The notes under the pieces were generated by a model that worked only from the letters and a program-made list of their open reading frames with translations, was not told where the DNA came from and did not search any database. Positions 11,597-22,294 of a stretch of 64,000 nt of DNA are shown in pieces. The position numbers and the translations under genes were made by a program. Origin of the DNA: Echria macrotheca (Eukaryota > Ascomycota > Sordariomycetes > Sordariales > Schizotheciaceae); assembly GCA_030411725.1 (NCBI GenBank), contig MU839829.1, forward strand, positions 1,922,001 to 1,986,000, written 5' to 3'. How positions within the stretch are numbered: the first letter of the stretch is position 1; each line of letters opens with the position of its first letter.

Positions 11597-13371
11597 TTAA
11601 TGCTTCTGCGCCGATGACGACGACGATAACCGCCACGCCCGAAGGGGTAGGCTTTGCAGCTGCAGGACCTTAGGACGTATAAAGAGGACGAATGAGACCA
11701 CGCCGAATACCACACACAGAATGTTGACGATGTGGTAGCCGTCCCGGGAGACCTCGCATGTCCCGCCGGCGGCGAGGCAGCTCTCCTTGTCATGCTGGAG
11801 CGCACAGCTATATGGCTGCGTGAGAGTCGACGATTTTGCGGGTGGGATGCACGTCGCAGCGGTGAAGGCGTCGACGAGGCGGAGGACGAAGTAGCGTGGG
11901 AATGTCCCGCCGAGGTTGCACACACTGAATAGACTGGTCAGCTGGGTGTCATAGGGGGGTGGGGATGAGCTTACGTTGCGAGAAGGGTCATGTAGGTCCC
12001 GCCGATGACCGGGTCAGCGACCTTGGCATGGAAGGCCGAGACGGCAACGAACATGATGGTGTTGGTGAAGGTGGAGAAGACGTGAGAGCCGATCACTACT
12101 AATAGGTAGGGCATCGTCACGCCGCCCGAGGGGAAGATGGACACAGTCAACTGCGCGATGATGGCAGCCACCAGACGACCGGCGAAGCCCCAGCACCAAA
12201 GGCGCATCGGGGTAAACTGCTGCGACCACTTTCCGGCATAGTAGCCCACTCCAATCTCGAACGGGAAGTCGATGAGCACGATGAGGGCGAGGTTGTCGGT
12301 GCCGAGGCCCTTGTCGAGGAGCTTGAGGTTGGTGACGCCGTCGTTGGCCTGGAAGCCAATCTTGGCAATCAAGTGGACGAGGATGATGGTCTGGACGTTT
12401 CGTAGCCGGAGAACCCCCCACATGATCTTGTAGACGTCCCAGACTCCATCCTCATTACGGGTGCGCTCCTCGCGCTTCATGACGGCGAGAGCTACGGTGA
12501 CGGCGATGTAGGCCCAACCCCAGAAGGTCAGGTAGCCGCCCAGGCTCATGAGCCCGTAATCAAGAGGCTCAGTGCGGAACCAGCGGTTCGCGAAGTCCTT
12601 GGAGTAGAATGCGAGGAATACAGTATACGACAGGAACTGGCCAGCCGTGAGGCCGACCGTCTGGGCTGTCGATGCGTACGAGATGTTGGACGGGCTCAGA
12701 AGGGTGAGGGCCCAACCGTCGACGGCAATATCCTGCGTCGCACACATGAGGACGAGGAAGAACCACCACCAGGTAAAGGCCCACACCGTCTGGCCGCCAG
12801 GCTGGCCGGTAGTGGCCATCCATCCCTCGGCCCTGGCGCCGAGCCAGAGCATACCAATACCGGAGAGCAGTTGAATGGGGAGGATCCAGCTCTTGCGTCG
12901 ACCGAACCGGGGCGACCAGACCGCGTCGACGATAGGACTCCAGAGCAGCTTAAGCGAATAGGGGTACGAAGCTAAGCTAAAGATGCCAATCTCGCCATAA
13001 GAAAGGTGGCTCTTGAGCAGGAACGGGACAGACCCGGTGGCAAGACCGAGCGGCACGCCCTGCAAGAAGTAGAGCAGGACGAGCAGACCGAAATTCTTCC
13101 TGTCCTGTTCGGGGAGATCCCAGAAGCCATGGTTCCCACTGTGACTCGTCTTGTCTGAGGGCGACTTGGGGATGGGGTCGTCGAGGGAGAAGGACTCGCG
13201 CGACATGAGATTGGCCGTGAGGGCAGCAGGCGAGGGATCCTGCTTGCGCCGCGACAGTTCGATGTTGTTATTCATGGCGTCGTCGCCGATGGTACCACCA
13301 TTCGTCGTCGTTGTGGGCGAGGACGAGCGGTTATTTGTCGGCGATTTGGTGCGGCGTGATCTGGCCCCCAT
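11597..13371 (-). CDS. Acetyl-CoA transporter, AT-1 / SLC33A1 family
   Basis: Exons (minus) 13371-11975 and 11924-11597, 574 aa; intron 11925-11974 with GTAAGC donor and TTCAG acceptor. A polar N-terminus of about 80 residues is followed by a 12-segment major-facilitator-like core. Family motifs: YFLQGVPLGLATGSVPFLL, SYPYSLKLLWSPIVDA, RFGRRKSWI and CATQDIAVDGWAL. The last exon begins CNLGGTFPRYFVLR and ends in a final membrane helix plus a basic tail. In animals AT-1 carries cytosolic acetyl-CoA into the ER lumen for protein acetylation; the same ER role is inferred here. The start ATG is in frame with the polar leader. The gene diverges from the CENP-O gene over 0.87 kb. Confidence 0.9.
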
Positions 13372-14245
13372 CGGGATCTTGACGTCGGCGTCGAATTCCG
13401 TCGATCTTTGGGCGCGGGGTGCCGCGGGGCTGGCTCCGATCGATCGCGTCCCGTGTGACTTCGGGAGGGTTCCACGACTGGTATGCGTCGAGTCTCTCGG
13501 TTCAGTCTCGGTGGGATAGGGCAGTCGCGTTTATGGAAGCAGATGCGCTTCGAAATATGGATCTTGGACAGCAGATGCAGGTGTTTGAAAAGGCAAATGG
13601 CAGGACACTTAGACAGCCGTGAGGAGGAAAAGATGGATGCAATTGAACGAGAGACGGAACAGAAGCTAAACTTCGAGCGCGGCTGCCTCTTTTCTAGGCA
13701 GTCATGTGATGGAGTAAGCAGTTGCGCTCAAGGAGTGACGAGAATGTGGCCTCTTCAAGCCGGCGACGTTGGGAACCGTGGAGGCGATTTTCCTCGACAC
13801 GTCGGGCTAACACCAAGTCACCTGCCCTGCTGCAACGGTGGCCTTTGTCTAGCTGCTTGGGGTGGTGTGGGGTGTGTTAGCGTAAGCCACATGTGCTTGG
13901 GTTCTCAGCCACATTTTCAGGTTCCAAATGGCTGAAGCTGCAGTTGGTTTCCCAGCCAATCAGATGGGGCGAACGACATGTAGCTTCCTTCACCGCGAGC
14001 TTGCGACACGCGACGCGAATCGAGCAACAGAAAGTGGAAAGTTGCAAGGCTTCAGATTCGGTCTGTGGGTTTCAGAACTGACGACGACCTCTTGGCTGTT
14101 GCCTGCTGAGAGAAATTTCTGCATTCGTACGCGACTCAGTTGGCGGGCCTCTCCATAGGTAGCATCTCTGTCGACAATCACGACGACGCGATATATATTG
14201 GGGTTATTGCTGAGGGATTGATTCTGCACTTCCACAATCGCAAAT
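13372..14245. other. Divergent promoter region
   Basis: About 0.87 kb shared by the transporter (minus) and CENP-O (plus) genes. No coding frame with a recognisable product and no repeats seen. A TATA-like gatatatattg stretch lies near 14189, about 55 nt before the CENP-O ATG. Confidence 0.4.
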
Positions 14246-15147
14246 ATGGAAGACCCAAAGCCCACCGCGGAAGCTCCTACAGAACCCTCATGGCGGGAGA
14301 AAACAGACAAGATCCAACGAGAACGTGAGCTCGCACGCATCAAGTCTGCCACCGCAGCAAGCTAACGAGCCACGTAGTTGACGCGCTCAAGGCCCAGGTG
14401 GCCCTCACCATACCCTCCATGATGCATCTGGATCGCACCCTTGCCAAGGCGCGCAACAAGGAGCTCGCCCACCGGGTTTCGCTCTACGACCGTCTCCGGC
14501 GCAGGAATGACTACCGACTCGGCGGCATTACTTCCTTTCCAGTCCGCGACCCTGACCCGTTCGCCATCAACAACGGCCACGTCTTGGCTTTCCGCTTCGA
14601 CCTGATCAGCCGCACCAAGTATCTAGAGCCGTACTTTGTCCTGCTCCAGCACCACTCTCGCAGCGACCGTTTTAGGCTGCGTCTTCTCCGCCACACCTTC
14701 ACCGCTGGTATTCCGGTCGAGGCCCTAGCAAGGCGATATATCTCGCCGGATGTGCACTCCAAGAGCCAAAAGGTCGATCAGTTCCTGCGACGTCTGCGGC
14801 ACGAGGCCTCCTCGTACCACCACCGGCTGGATGAGATTGCCGATCTGAGGAAGCTAGCTGGGCTGGGCAAGGCTGGTGGTGAGAACCAGGGCGTCGATGG
14901 TGATCAGTCCACCGAGGAGCAGGCTGAAGATGCAGTCCGGCTGCAGGATGTCAGCCTGGCGAGTCCCGATGCCAGGAGTATCAGCGTCCGGTGGTCAGAT
15001 GGGAGCGCTGGCAGAATCCGGATGGACGATGAGGGGACCATTGTGGAGGCCATCATCCTCAGCGACGAAGGTGCGAGGGACGTTGCAGCTGGAGAGCGCA
15101 TCGTTGGAGGGACCAGCCTTAGGGTGCTTGCCCGCGTTCAGCCCTAG
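14246..15147 (+). CDS. mcm21: Kinetochore subunit CENP-O / Mcm21 / Mal2-like
   Basis: Exons 14246-14324 and 14378-15147, 282 aa; intron 14325-14377 (GTGAGC, GCTAAC, TAG). The short first exon encodes an acidic/Pro-rich start ending KTDKIQRE. The second carries the fold I assign to CENP-O: a helical lead, then LGGITSFPVRDPDPF, GHVLAFRFDLI, YLEPYFVLLQHH and RLLRHTFTAGIPVEAL, then a helical FLRRLRHEASSYHHRLDEI. In yeasts this protein belongs to the COMA/CCAN inner kinetochore, linking centromeric nucleosomes to the outer kinetochore. The C-terminal 80 residues are acidic with short beta stretches (ISVRWSDGSAGRIRMDD). The family call rests on the pattern of the central block, not on a search. Confidence 0.75.
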
Positions 15148-17626
15148 CCGGCGACGTACCCACCCGGGAACGGAGATGCCCGTTATGTTGTGTCAGTCAT
15201 ACGAGGTTGGCAGCAGTTATCCAGGCTTGTGCGAGGGCATGGCAAGCAGGGTGGCTCAAAAGCTGGCGAGCGGTCGTTTTGTGTCATGTAGAAGGTGGTG
15301 GAACGATCGGTCCCAGCGATAACCAACAGACCAGTGCCAGCTTGGGTCTCACGGCAGCCCGCGCGAGAGAAGACGTCTTAAAAGCCATGGGCGGGGTTTG
15401 ATGAGCGGGAAAGCTGGTAAGTCCGTCTGCTGAGAGAGCCTGGGAAACAGTGAGCTGACAGACTGGCAGACGCGATGGCCATGGCGAGGCCCCTATAACA
15501 AGTTGCTTTCTCAGCTGAGGAAAGTTTTGCCGCGCGGTATGCCACGGATGTCGGGGGTTGAGACGAGTTCTACGACGGTTCCACACCACGGGCTTGTGGC
15601 TGAGACCCGGTGTGAAGCCATTGTAGCCGCTGGTTTGGGACCTGCATGCCGGCGCTAGTTGCCAGGACGGAGAAGCGAGCGGTCGTGGTTTATACAGGGT
15701 CACCGCGTTGTTTTGAACATGTCGGTGTATGAGAGTCGACACGCTTTGAAGAATTTACGGATAACCAAGTGCTGGTATCCTACCGAGGTGTCTTGACAGA
15801 TCATTTCTCGAGGGAAGCCAACATACCCTAGCCATATGAAAGGAAAGGGTGTATCAGCAAGGGTTCAATATCCTGCGAGGAGCTGTCTTGCTCAGTACCA
15901 CTCAGAGGTAGACACGGAAGTGAACGTATCAGACTTTGATCCATATCATGACCAGACTCCTCCTCGGCGACTTACAACACCGATCCTGACTAGGTACTCC
16001 AACCAGCAGACAAAGCACCTCCATGCCAGACCCCTTATCATTGAGAATTTTGCGTCAAGCTCAACTGTTGAGTTCTGTCATTTGGCAAGGCAAAACATGA
16101 AAACATCTCACACAATCCAAACCTGTGATGCCCCCCAACCAAAACTGCAAGATGCTTACTTACCACCTACAAATAAGTAAATTGTTCAATCAATCAACCC
16201 CCGAAAGATCTTGAAGGCTGTACAGAGGCCCATCTGACCATCTATCTGATGATGACCCTTCTCTCGTCAAGATTCAAGATTCCTTCCCTCTTCCCCACGG
16301 AAATAAAAGGGGGAAGTTTTCACAAGACGCGAACTTTGAACCATCCCGTCGCGACCGCGTCGCGCCTCTGCTTTCTCGCCTGTATAAAAAAAAACCCCTC
16401 CAATCGGTTCTACCTACTTAAACCTTACACCTCTTCACGCGCCTGTACCACACACACACCCAGTCAGTCAGCACTCACTCACCCATTAACACACGGGACG
16501 GACGGGACCGGGATAGGACGGGGGCGGGGGGTGTGAACCTATCCATCACCAAAGGAACAAAACCCAAAGGGAAACAAAACCCAACCATCCAACCATCCAA
16601 TCCAACCAACCCAAACCAAACCAAACCAGCCAGACCAAACCATCCGGATGTATCCATATGCCGGTTGCCGGCCGGATAAATCCCCCCCAATCGCCAATCC
16701 AATCCCAACCCCACACAACAAAACACGAGTTTTTTTTAATCTATATTCCATATATTACATCTGCAAGGGGCTTCCTTCCATTTTTTAGAATGTGTGTGTT
16801 GGCAGGGTGGTAGGGTGGTGGTCCGACTGGCTGGTCATGGTGTCTCCCCTCTCTCTATTCCTATGGGAAGATGAAGATCTGTGTATGTGTGTAGGACAAG
16901 CGAGATGAGCGGTACTATATTCTCTAACCTGATTGTCTCTCTCTTTTTGTCCCTTTTTGTCCTTGTCTGTTATTCCTTGGTAGGTAGGGTCTTGAGGTTT
17001 CTTCAGATGAGTCTTTTTTGTTTTTGCTCCTCAAGTTTCGTCTTGTTTCTTCTCTGCGCGCTTTGTGGAATAGGTATTCCGGAACCACCTCTGGTTGACA
17101 CCCTGTAAACTCACCATGATAGTCCCGGCTTGATGCAAATCTTCAGTTTCTTCTCGCAGGAGTGCTAGACTAGACGTTGAATCTCTCATGATAATGCAAT
17201 GCCGCTGAATGCTTCGAGCTAATTACAAGCAAGCCCCATACATAAACCTGACTTCCTTCATCTTCACATCGCGATACATCCAAAGACATGAAAAATATAT
17301 ATGTATTACCCCTAAATTATTACAACTCCTCACTTTCTCCCCATGTCTCGCACTGTCAAACCAACAAAAGAAGCAGTCCCTTGCTCGACCGTCGTCCCCT
17401 CCCAAGGTACCCCACACAAGCCATGAAGAGTACCCGTAGAGAAAACCAACTGAACAGTAAAAAGAAGAGAGATAGTCAAGAGAAGTCTCTATCTAGCCAT
17501 AAATCTCCCCTTTCAGGCGGGCAACGCTCGGGATCAAGAAATGATTAGAATTTGCCGGCCGTGTAAAAACAAAACATCGCACCCCCTTTTTTTGTGTCGT
17601 GACGCTATCCCATCCCCGGTAGGCGC
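15148..17626. other. Intergenic region with simple-sequence tracts
   Basis: About 2.5 kb. CCAAACCAAAC/CCAACCATCC tracts at about 16560-16640 and T-rich stretches at 16920-17060. The longest open frames (up to 152 codons) look random and lack leaders or splice context. 17200-17626 is probably the 3' flank of the GPI protein gene. Confidence 0.45.
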
Positions 17627-18199
17627 TTAGAAGAGAGCAGCAGCGGCGGCAACAGCGGCGAGGACACCACCAGCGACCTTGGCGTTCTGGGCAGCACCGG
17701 CTGTGAAGATGGGCGGCGGGGCGGGCTTGGTGGAGGTGGGCGGCGAAATAGTGCCAACCGACTTGGTCGGGAGGGTGACCGGCGGAGGCGGGGGAGGAGG
17801 GGGAGGCGCAACCGACGACGGAGGCGGCGGCGGCGGCGGCGGCCACGGCTTGGACGACACCGGCGGCGGAGGCGGGGGAGGAAGCGACGTCGGCGGCGGC
17901 GGAGGCGGGGGCGGCGCCGGGGTGGTGCTGACGGGGCAGACCGTGGTGCTGATGGGCACAATGACCGTGGTGATGACGGTGCTGTGCGCAGGGCACGAGG
18001 GCACGGTCGGGGCACAGCTGGTGACCGTCTTGATCGTGGTCGAGTAGACAGTGCTGGTCGTCCAGAGGTCCGGAGGAGGGCCGCCCCAGGTCGGGAATGG
18101 CTTGGCCGTCAGGGTGGGAGTAATGGGCGGCGGCGCGTGTTCAAACGTCGCCGCAGCGTATGCGGCGAAGCCGACGACGGAGAAGACGGTATTCTTCAT
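17627..18199 (-). CDS. Small poly-proline GPI-anchored cell-surface protein
   Basis: 190 aa, intronless. Residues 1-18 form a secretion signal (MKNTVFSVVGFAAYAAA). A Ser/Thr/Val segment follows (TVYSTTIKTVTSCAPTVPSCP, STVITTVIVPISTTVCPVST) with regularly spaced cysteines, typical of fungal wall proteins. The middle is four long proline runs separated by short Ser/Val/Trp spacers. The C-terminus (AKVAGGVLAAVAAAAALF) is a short hydrophobic tail after small residues, as in GPI attachment signals. Role: probably a structural, O-mannosylated wall or plasma-membrane protein. The function is not specific, and proline copy number is likely variable between strains. The plus-strand Gly-rich frame over this stretch is its shadow. 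Confidence 0.8.
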   Translation of the reverse strand: MKNTVFSVVGFAAYAAATFEHAPPPITPTLTAKPFPTWGGPPPDLWTTSTVYSTTIKTVTSCAPTVPSCPAHSTVITTVIVPISTTVCPVSTTPAPPPPPPPPTSLPPPPPPPVSSKPWPPPPPPPPSSVAPPPPPPPPPVTLPTKSVGTISPPTSTKPAPPPIFTAGAAQNAKVAGGVLAAVAAAAALF

Positions 18200-20355
18200 C
18201 CTTAAAGCCTTTTTTCTTTTGTTGTTTCGGGTATCGTTGACAAGCAGGTTATGAAAGTGACAAGACCCCTTTTACTAGCCAGCGAGTGACAAGAACGAGT
18301 GGATGGTATCGGGAGACACTGAAGACAAAGCAGGAAAACAGACAGGGCTGGGAAGGGGGGGAAGCTGGCCCTTCAAATATGTTTTCCGGGTGCCCTGACG
18401 GAGGGGACGGGATACGAGAGAGAGCTCTCGTCCCTGTTCCTGCCCGGCAGCCTGAACAAGCAGGATCAGGTCAGGGGGGTGGGAACAAACCGCTCCATTA
18501 CGCCGACGGTCTTGACCGACAGAGCAATGACGAAAATAGAGGACTTACGGGCGCGAGGCCATTGGGCGGCGAGATGCGCTGATCTGGGTCGCCATTACGG
18601 CTAAAGGGGAAATGTGCTGAGGTTGTGTGCCTTGCAATAAACATCCCTTACTCGACCCAGACTATAGGTCCGACACTTGCCCGGCTGCGAGTCCATGAAT
18701 GGTCAGTGACCGCATCGAAGCGAGAGACAGCAAGCAGGTTGTAGACCACTTTGTCCAGCACAGCCCCAAGGCCTTTCTCCGGCGCGAATGGCGCTGAGGT
18801 TAAGCTTTTCCCACCGTGATGGGTTGGTTCCCTGTGGTTGGCAGCTCATCGGGGCAACACCCGATCGAGTCCCGATGTCACGTCACCCCCATCTGGTACC
18901 TGCATTGGTGTGTGCCTTCAGATTGCTGTGCACCATCAGCCCGAGGAGAGTCCCTGCATCGAGGATAACGTCAACTGAGTCAAGTCCAAGTTTGTCGACG
19001 ACAAGGTCGACAGGACAAACAGGATTCTCGGTCAAGCGCGCGGATCGTCATGCGATGTGTCACCAAAACCCGGCAGAGGGAGGTCCATATACCCTCTCTA
19101 TATGCATTAAGACAAACATTGTCCTGCAGGGTTGGCGGTTGGCCACTCAGCCGGTAGAAAACGTTTGTTCATGCGCGGACCGTCGGCCTGGGGAAGGCTT
19201 CTACCGTGATGAAATGGATAATAAGCCAGGCCCTCCCCACACTTTGGGGAGAACTGGGACATGATCCGTCCAGGCCTGATTCCGTTCCGACGGTCTGCGA
19301 GATTGCGTCAGGGTCGGCCGTCGAGGACCATGACAGGTCTCTATAGGGACGAAAAGCAGCCTGATTCAAGCCGTCGTCGAGTTTTTCGCGCCGCAATATG
19401 TCATCATGAACGACGGCGTTGCCAGGCGACCGACGGACCAGGCACGGCAGATTGAACCGCTGGGTCTGGAACGCTGCCTCCGAGGACAAGTGCCGACAAG
19501 CCAGGCACCAAGGCCAACCATGCTGTGTGACCGCCGGCGACTGGCGCGATGATGGCCGATGTCTTTGCCAAGCCAAGGCTGCGGTCATCCTGCAACGGCA
19601 AGTGCTGTGGTGTAAAAATATGTCTGACTCGGAGGCAGGTTTGGATGCCAAGACAGCGAGGCCTGGGGTCGAGTCTGAGGGATCTTGGGGTCCGGCCGCT
19701 GTGCCACTGCATTCTGCGTATTCCGTACTGTGTAAGCAATCCTGGATCAGATGCAGAGTCGAAACGAACACATGGACGAACCAAACCTGCAAGCTCTTGG
19801 CACAGCGATTCCGGCAGTGCTGTCGCAGCGCGGCATCATAAATAGGGACGCGATTCCGGTTCTAGCGAAGAATCGCTGCACGAGAAGGGGATTGCGAGGG
19901 GGGGACTGCCCGGACTCGATACGCTGCCATCGCGTACGAATGGCGGGGCACTGGGAGCTCTGCGGGGATCCTGGCCGAAGATCCTGTGGCTGAACACCCA
20001 GAGATGGGATGATGTGGCTGCTAGCGTATCCCCTGCGCCCCGAGCACACGGCTCAAGCACGGGCTGCGACCGTTAGTGGCTGGCCCCAACCCGAAGCTGC
20101 AAGTTGCGCCTCACCGCGAGCTGTCAACCACGTCGTCAGAAAGGCCATGTTGCAACGCTAGCCGTTTGAACAGCTTTCTGTTTCTCTTTTTGTTTTCTTT
20201 CTTGTGTCCATATAATTCCTGCTTCTCTCCTAGACGTGCGGGCTGCAATAGACGAGACGATTCGAGGCTGCGGCATTGGCTCGGCACAAACGCGCAAGCA
20301 GTTTCGACAAGTGTCATCTTTAAAAGAATCGAGACAACCAACCTAGCAGGCAGGG
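18200..20355. other. Intergenic region
   Basis: About 2.2 kb between divergent genes. Open frames on both strands (up to 207 codons near 19169-19792) overlap each other, lack a family signature and have no splice or leader context. I see no gene, RNA or repeat. Confidence 0.4.
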
Positions 20356-21826
20356 ATGGCGGCTCAAGTAGACCCGGCAACTCGCAAACGCGTGCTGAGG
20401 GTTATTTTTGTTTCCCTCCTGCTCGACCTCGTACGTTCGTGTTCCTGACTTGCTCTGACTTGACTAACGCGCCGTTGTTAGATCTCGTTTACCTTCATCC
20501 TCCCCTTATTCCCCAAGCTTCTCGAGTTCTACCGCAACGCCGAAGCCCCAACCGATGCGAGCGCTGCGCCGTCCAAGACATTGCTGTCGAGCATCCTGGG
20601 GTACCTGAACGCATACAAGGCATCGTTTGCCCGGCCCATCGACTCCCGTTATGATATTGTGCTGCTAGGTGGCGCCTTGGGCAGTCTCTTCTCGTTGGTC
20701 ACCCCGGCCCCGCCTTGCATGCTTCGAGGCTAACACCCCTTGCAGCCTTCTCCAAGCCGTAGCCTCGCCTATTATCGGACATCTCTCGGACCGCTATGGT
20801 CGACGCACCGCTTTGCTTGCCAGCATGGCGGGCAACATTCTGTCGGTTCTTCTCTGGGTCGTCGCCGTCGACTTCCGGACCTTTCTGGCTTCCCGGATCG
20901 TTGGTGGCCTGTCCGAGGGCAACGTGCAGCTAGCCACGGCCATTGCCACCGACATCTCGGATACCAACAACCGCGGGGCCACCATGGCCCTCATCGGCGC
21001 CTGCTTCTCCATTGCCTTCACCTTCGGGCCGGCCCTAGGTGCATGGCTCAGCACGATTGCTACTGTCGCTGCCAACCCGTTTGCCACGGCCGCGGGTGTA
21101 TCGCTGTTCCTCATCGTTACAGAAACCGTCTATCTGTACTTTAGTCTTCCCGAGACGCTCCCGTCGCTTGCAAGGAAGGAGAGTGGTTCGGCTGCGGAGA
21201 AGCGGGTCGACGCGCCCCCGGCGCCGGTGCAGAGGACCAACTCGCACTTCCTCCTGAACTTTGTTCACTTCACCTTCTTGCTCTTCTTCTCGGGCATGGA
21301 GTTCTCCCTACCCTTCATGACATACGACTTGTTTGGGTATAGCTCAGCTAAGAACGGGCGGTTGTTGGGCTACGTTGGTTTGATTGCGTCGCTCCTCCAG
21401 GGTGGTGTTACCCGTCGCCTCCCGCCTCTATTGTCGGTCCGGATTGGCGTGGTCGCTTGCCTGATTGCATTTGGGCTGCTAGGTCGCACTTCAACTGTGT
21501 CAGGTCTCTACTCGGCAGCAACGTGCCTGGCGACGACGTCGGCTACTGTCGTGACGGGTCTGAATGCGCTCAGCAGCTTTGAGGCCAACGAAGGCGAGAG
21601 AGGAGGGAAGCTGGGTATGCTCAGGAGCTGGGGTCAGCTTGGAAGAGGGCTGGGGCCGGTTCTGTTCACCAGCGTGTACTGGTGGGCGGGAAGAGAGGTT
21701 GCTTACGGTATGGGCGCGACAGGCATCGCGGCCGTGAGCCTGATGGTTCTGTTCGGCCTAAAGACACCGCCTGGGTCGGTAAAGGCCAAGACGAAGGTCC
21801 AGAATGTGGTCAAAAAGGAATTGTAA
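20356..21826 (+). CDS. MFS transporter, TetA/MFSD10-like
   Basis: Exons 20356-20430, 20482-20693 and 20746-21826, 455 aa; introns 20431-20481 (GTACGT, GACTAAC) and 20694-20745 (unusual GTTGGT donor, GCTAAC branch). The second donor was chosen because it alone keeps frame and yields GSLFSLLQAVASP. The first helix starts at once (VIFVSLLLDLISFTFILPL). The MFS signature loop 2-3 is GHLSDRYGRRTALL; loop 4-5 carries GGLSEGNVQLATAIATDIS and the Gly-rich ALIGACFSIAFTFGPALGAWL. About 12 helices are visible with a central basic/acidic loop near residue 230. Best family match from memory is the tetracycline-resistance-like MFSD10/TETRAN branch: proton-coupled organic-ion export, substrate unknown. Confidence 0.85.
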
Positions 21827-22159
21827 ATACCCATTGGGCAATACATGGTGTATGATAGTGTAGAGGGTGATATATTTATGCTAGACGATGCGCTATTGCG
21901 AGATGTTATCCTTCTAGAACCACAAAGAAGCACTCTGGTGTAAGGCGAGGTGTTGTGAGACATGTATGTCCGACGTCTTTGTGCTCGTATGCTCCCACTT
22001 GCGCAGCATGACGAGTGGCATTCGCCGAATGAAGGCACAGCACGAGTCCGAGACTGCGGAACACGAAGTCTAAGTAGGTCGGTGCACCTCAGCCTGGTCA
22101 CGTCGGCATGGAATGGTATAAAAGGGGTATGTGATATTGAAGGCAGGGGAGGAAAGAGC
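21827..22159. other. 3' flank between MFS gene and tRNA gene
   Basis: AT-richer stretch just after the MFS stop (poly-A-signal-like), with no coding signal. It ends at the tRNA terminator. Confidence 0.5.
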
Positions 22160-22165
22160 AAAAAA
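22160..22165 (-). terminator. RNA polymerase III T6 terminator
   Basis: Six T residues on the minus strand, 8 nt past the discriminator base of the tRNA-Arg gene. Confidence 0.85.
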
Positions 22166-22173
22166 TAACTGCC

Positions 22174-22294
22174 AGCCCCCGGCGGGACTCGAACCCTAGT
22201 CGTTTGTTAGTCGTGACCACGATCGCGAGGTGAGGAGGGCTTACCGCAATCTTCAGATTAGGAGTCTGATGAGTTACCATTTCTCTACGAGGGC
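22174..22294 (-). tRNA. tRNA-Arg(CCT) interrupted in the T-stem by a 49-nt intron-like insert
   Basis: Read on the minus strand from 22294. Acceptor GCCCTCG pairs with CGGGGGC (one T-G wobble), discriminator T. D-arm GAG/CTC with G18G19 in an AATGGTA loop. Anticodon stem TCAGA/TCTGA with loop CTCCTAA (anticodon CCT, uninterrupted). Variable loop AGATT. After removing 22196-22244 the T-arm closes perfectly: GCGGG, loop TTCGAGT, CCCGC. The resulting 72-nt cloverleaf also has the A15-T48 tertiary pair. The B box (GGTTCGAGTCC) starts immediately after the insert; the A box is TAGAGAAATGG. Without excision the T-stem is broken after its third base. There is no intron at the usual 37/38 site. It decodes AGG codons if processed. 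Confidence 0.88.
22196..22244 (-). other. Spliceosomal-type insert inside the tRNA-Arg T-stem
   Basis: 49 nt. Donor GTAAGC, branch CTAAC 11 nt before the end, terminal TAG: the same size and signals as this window's mRNA introns. Only the GT..AG cut restores GCGGG in the stem while also following the intron rule. It lies between tRNA positions 51 and 52. Confidence 0.8.

Noticed and set aside
17679..18047. Plus-strand Gly-rich frame of 122 codons
   Set aside because: It is the reverse shadow of the proline runs of the GPI protein on the minus strand.
19169..19792. 207-codon minus-strand frame in an intergenic gap
   Set aside because: Overlaps other frames on both strands, no recognisable motif and no promoter or intron context.
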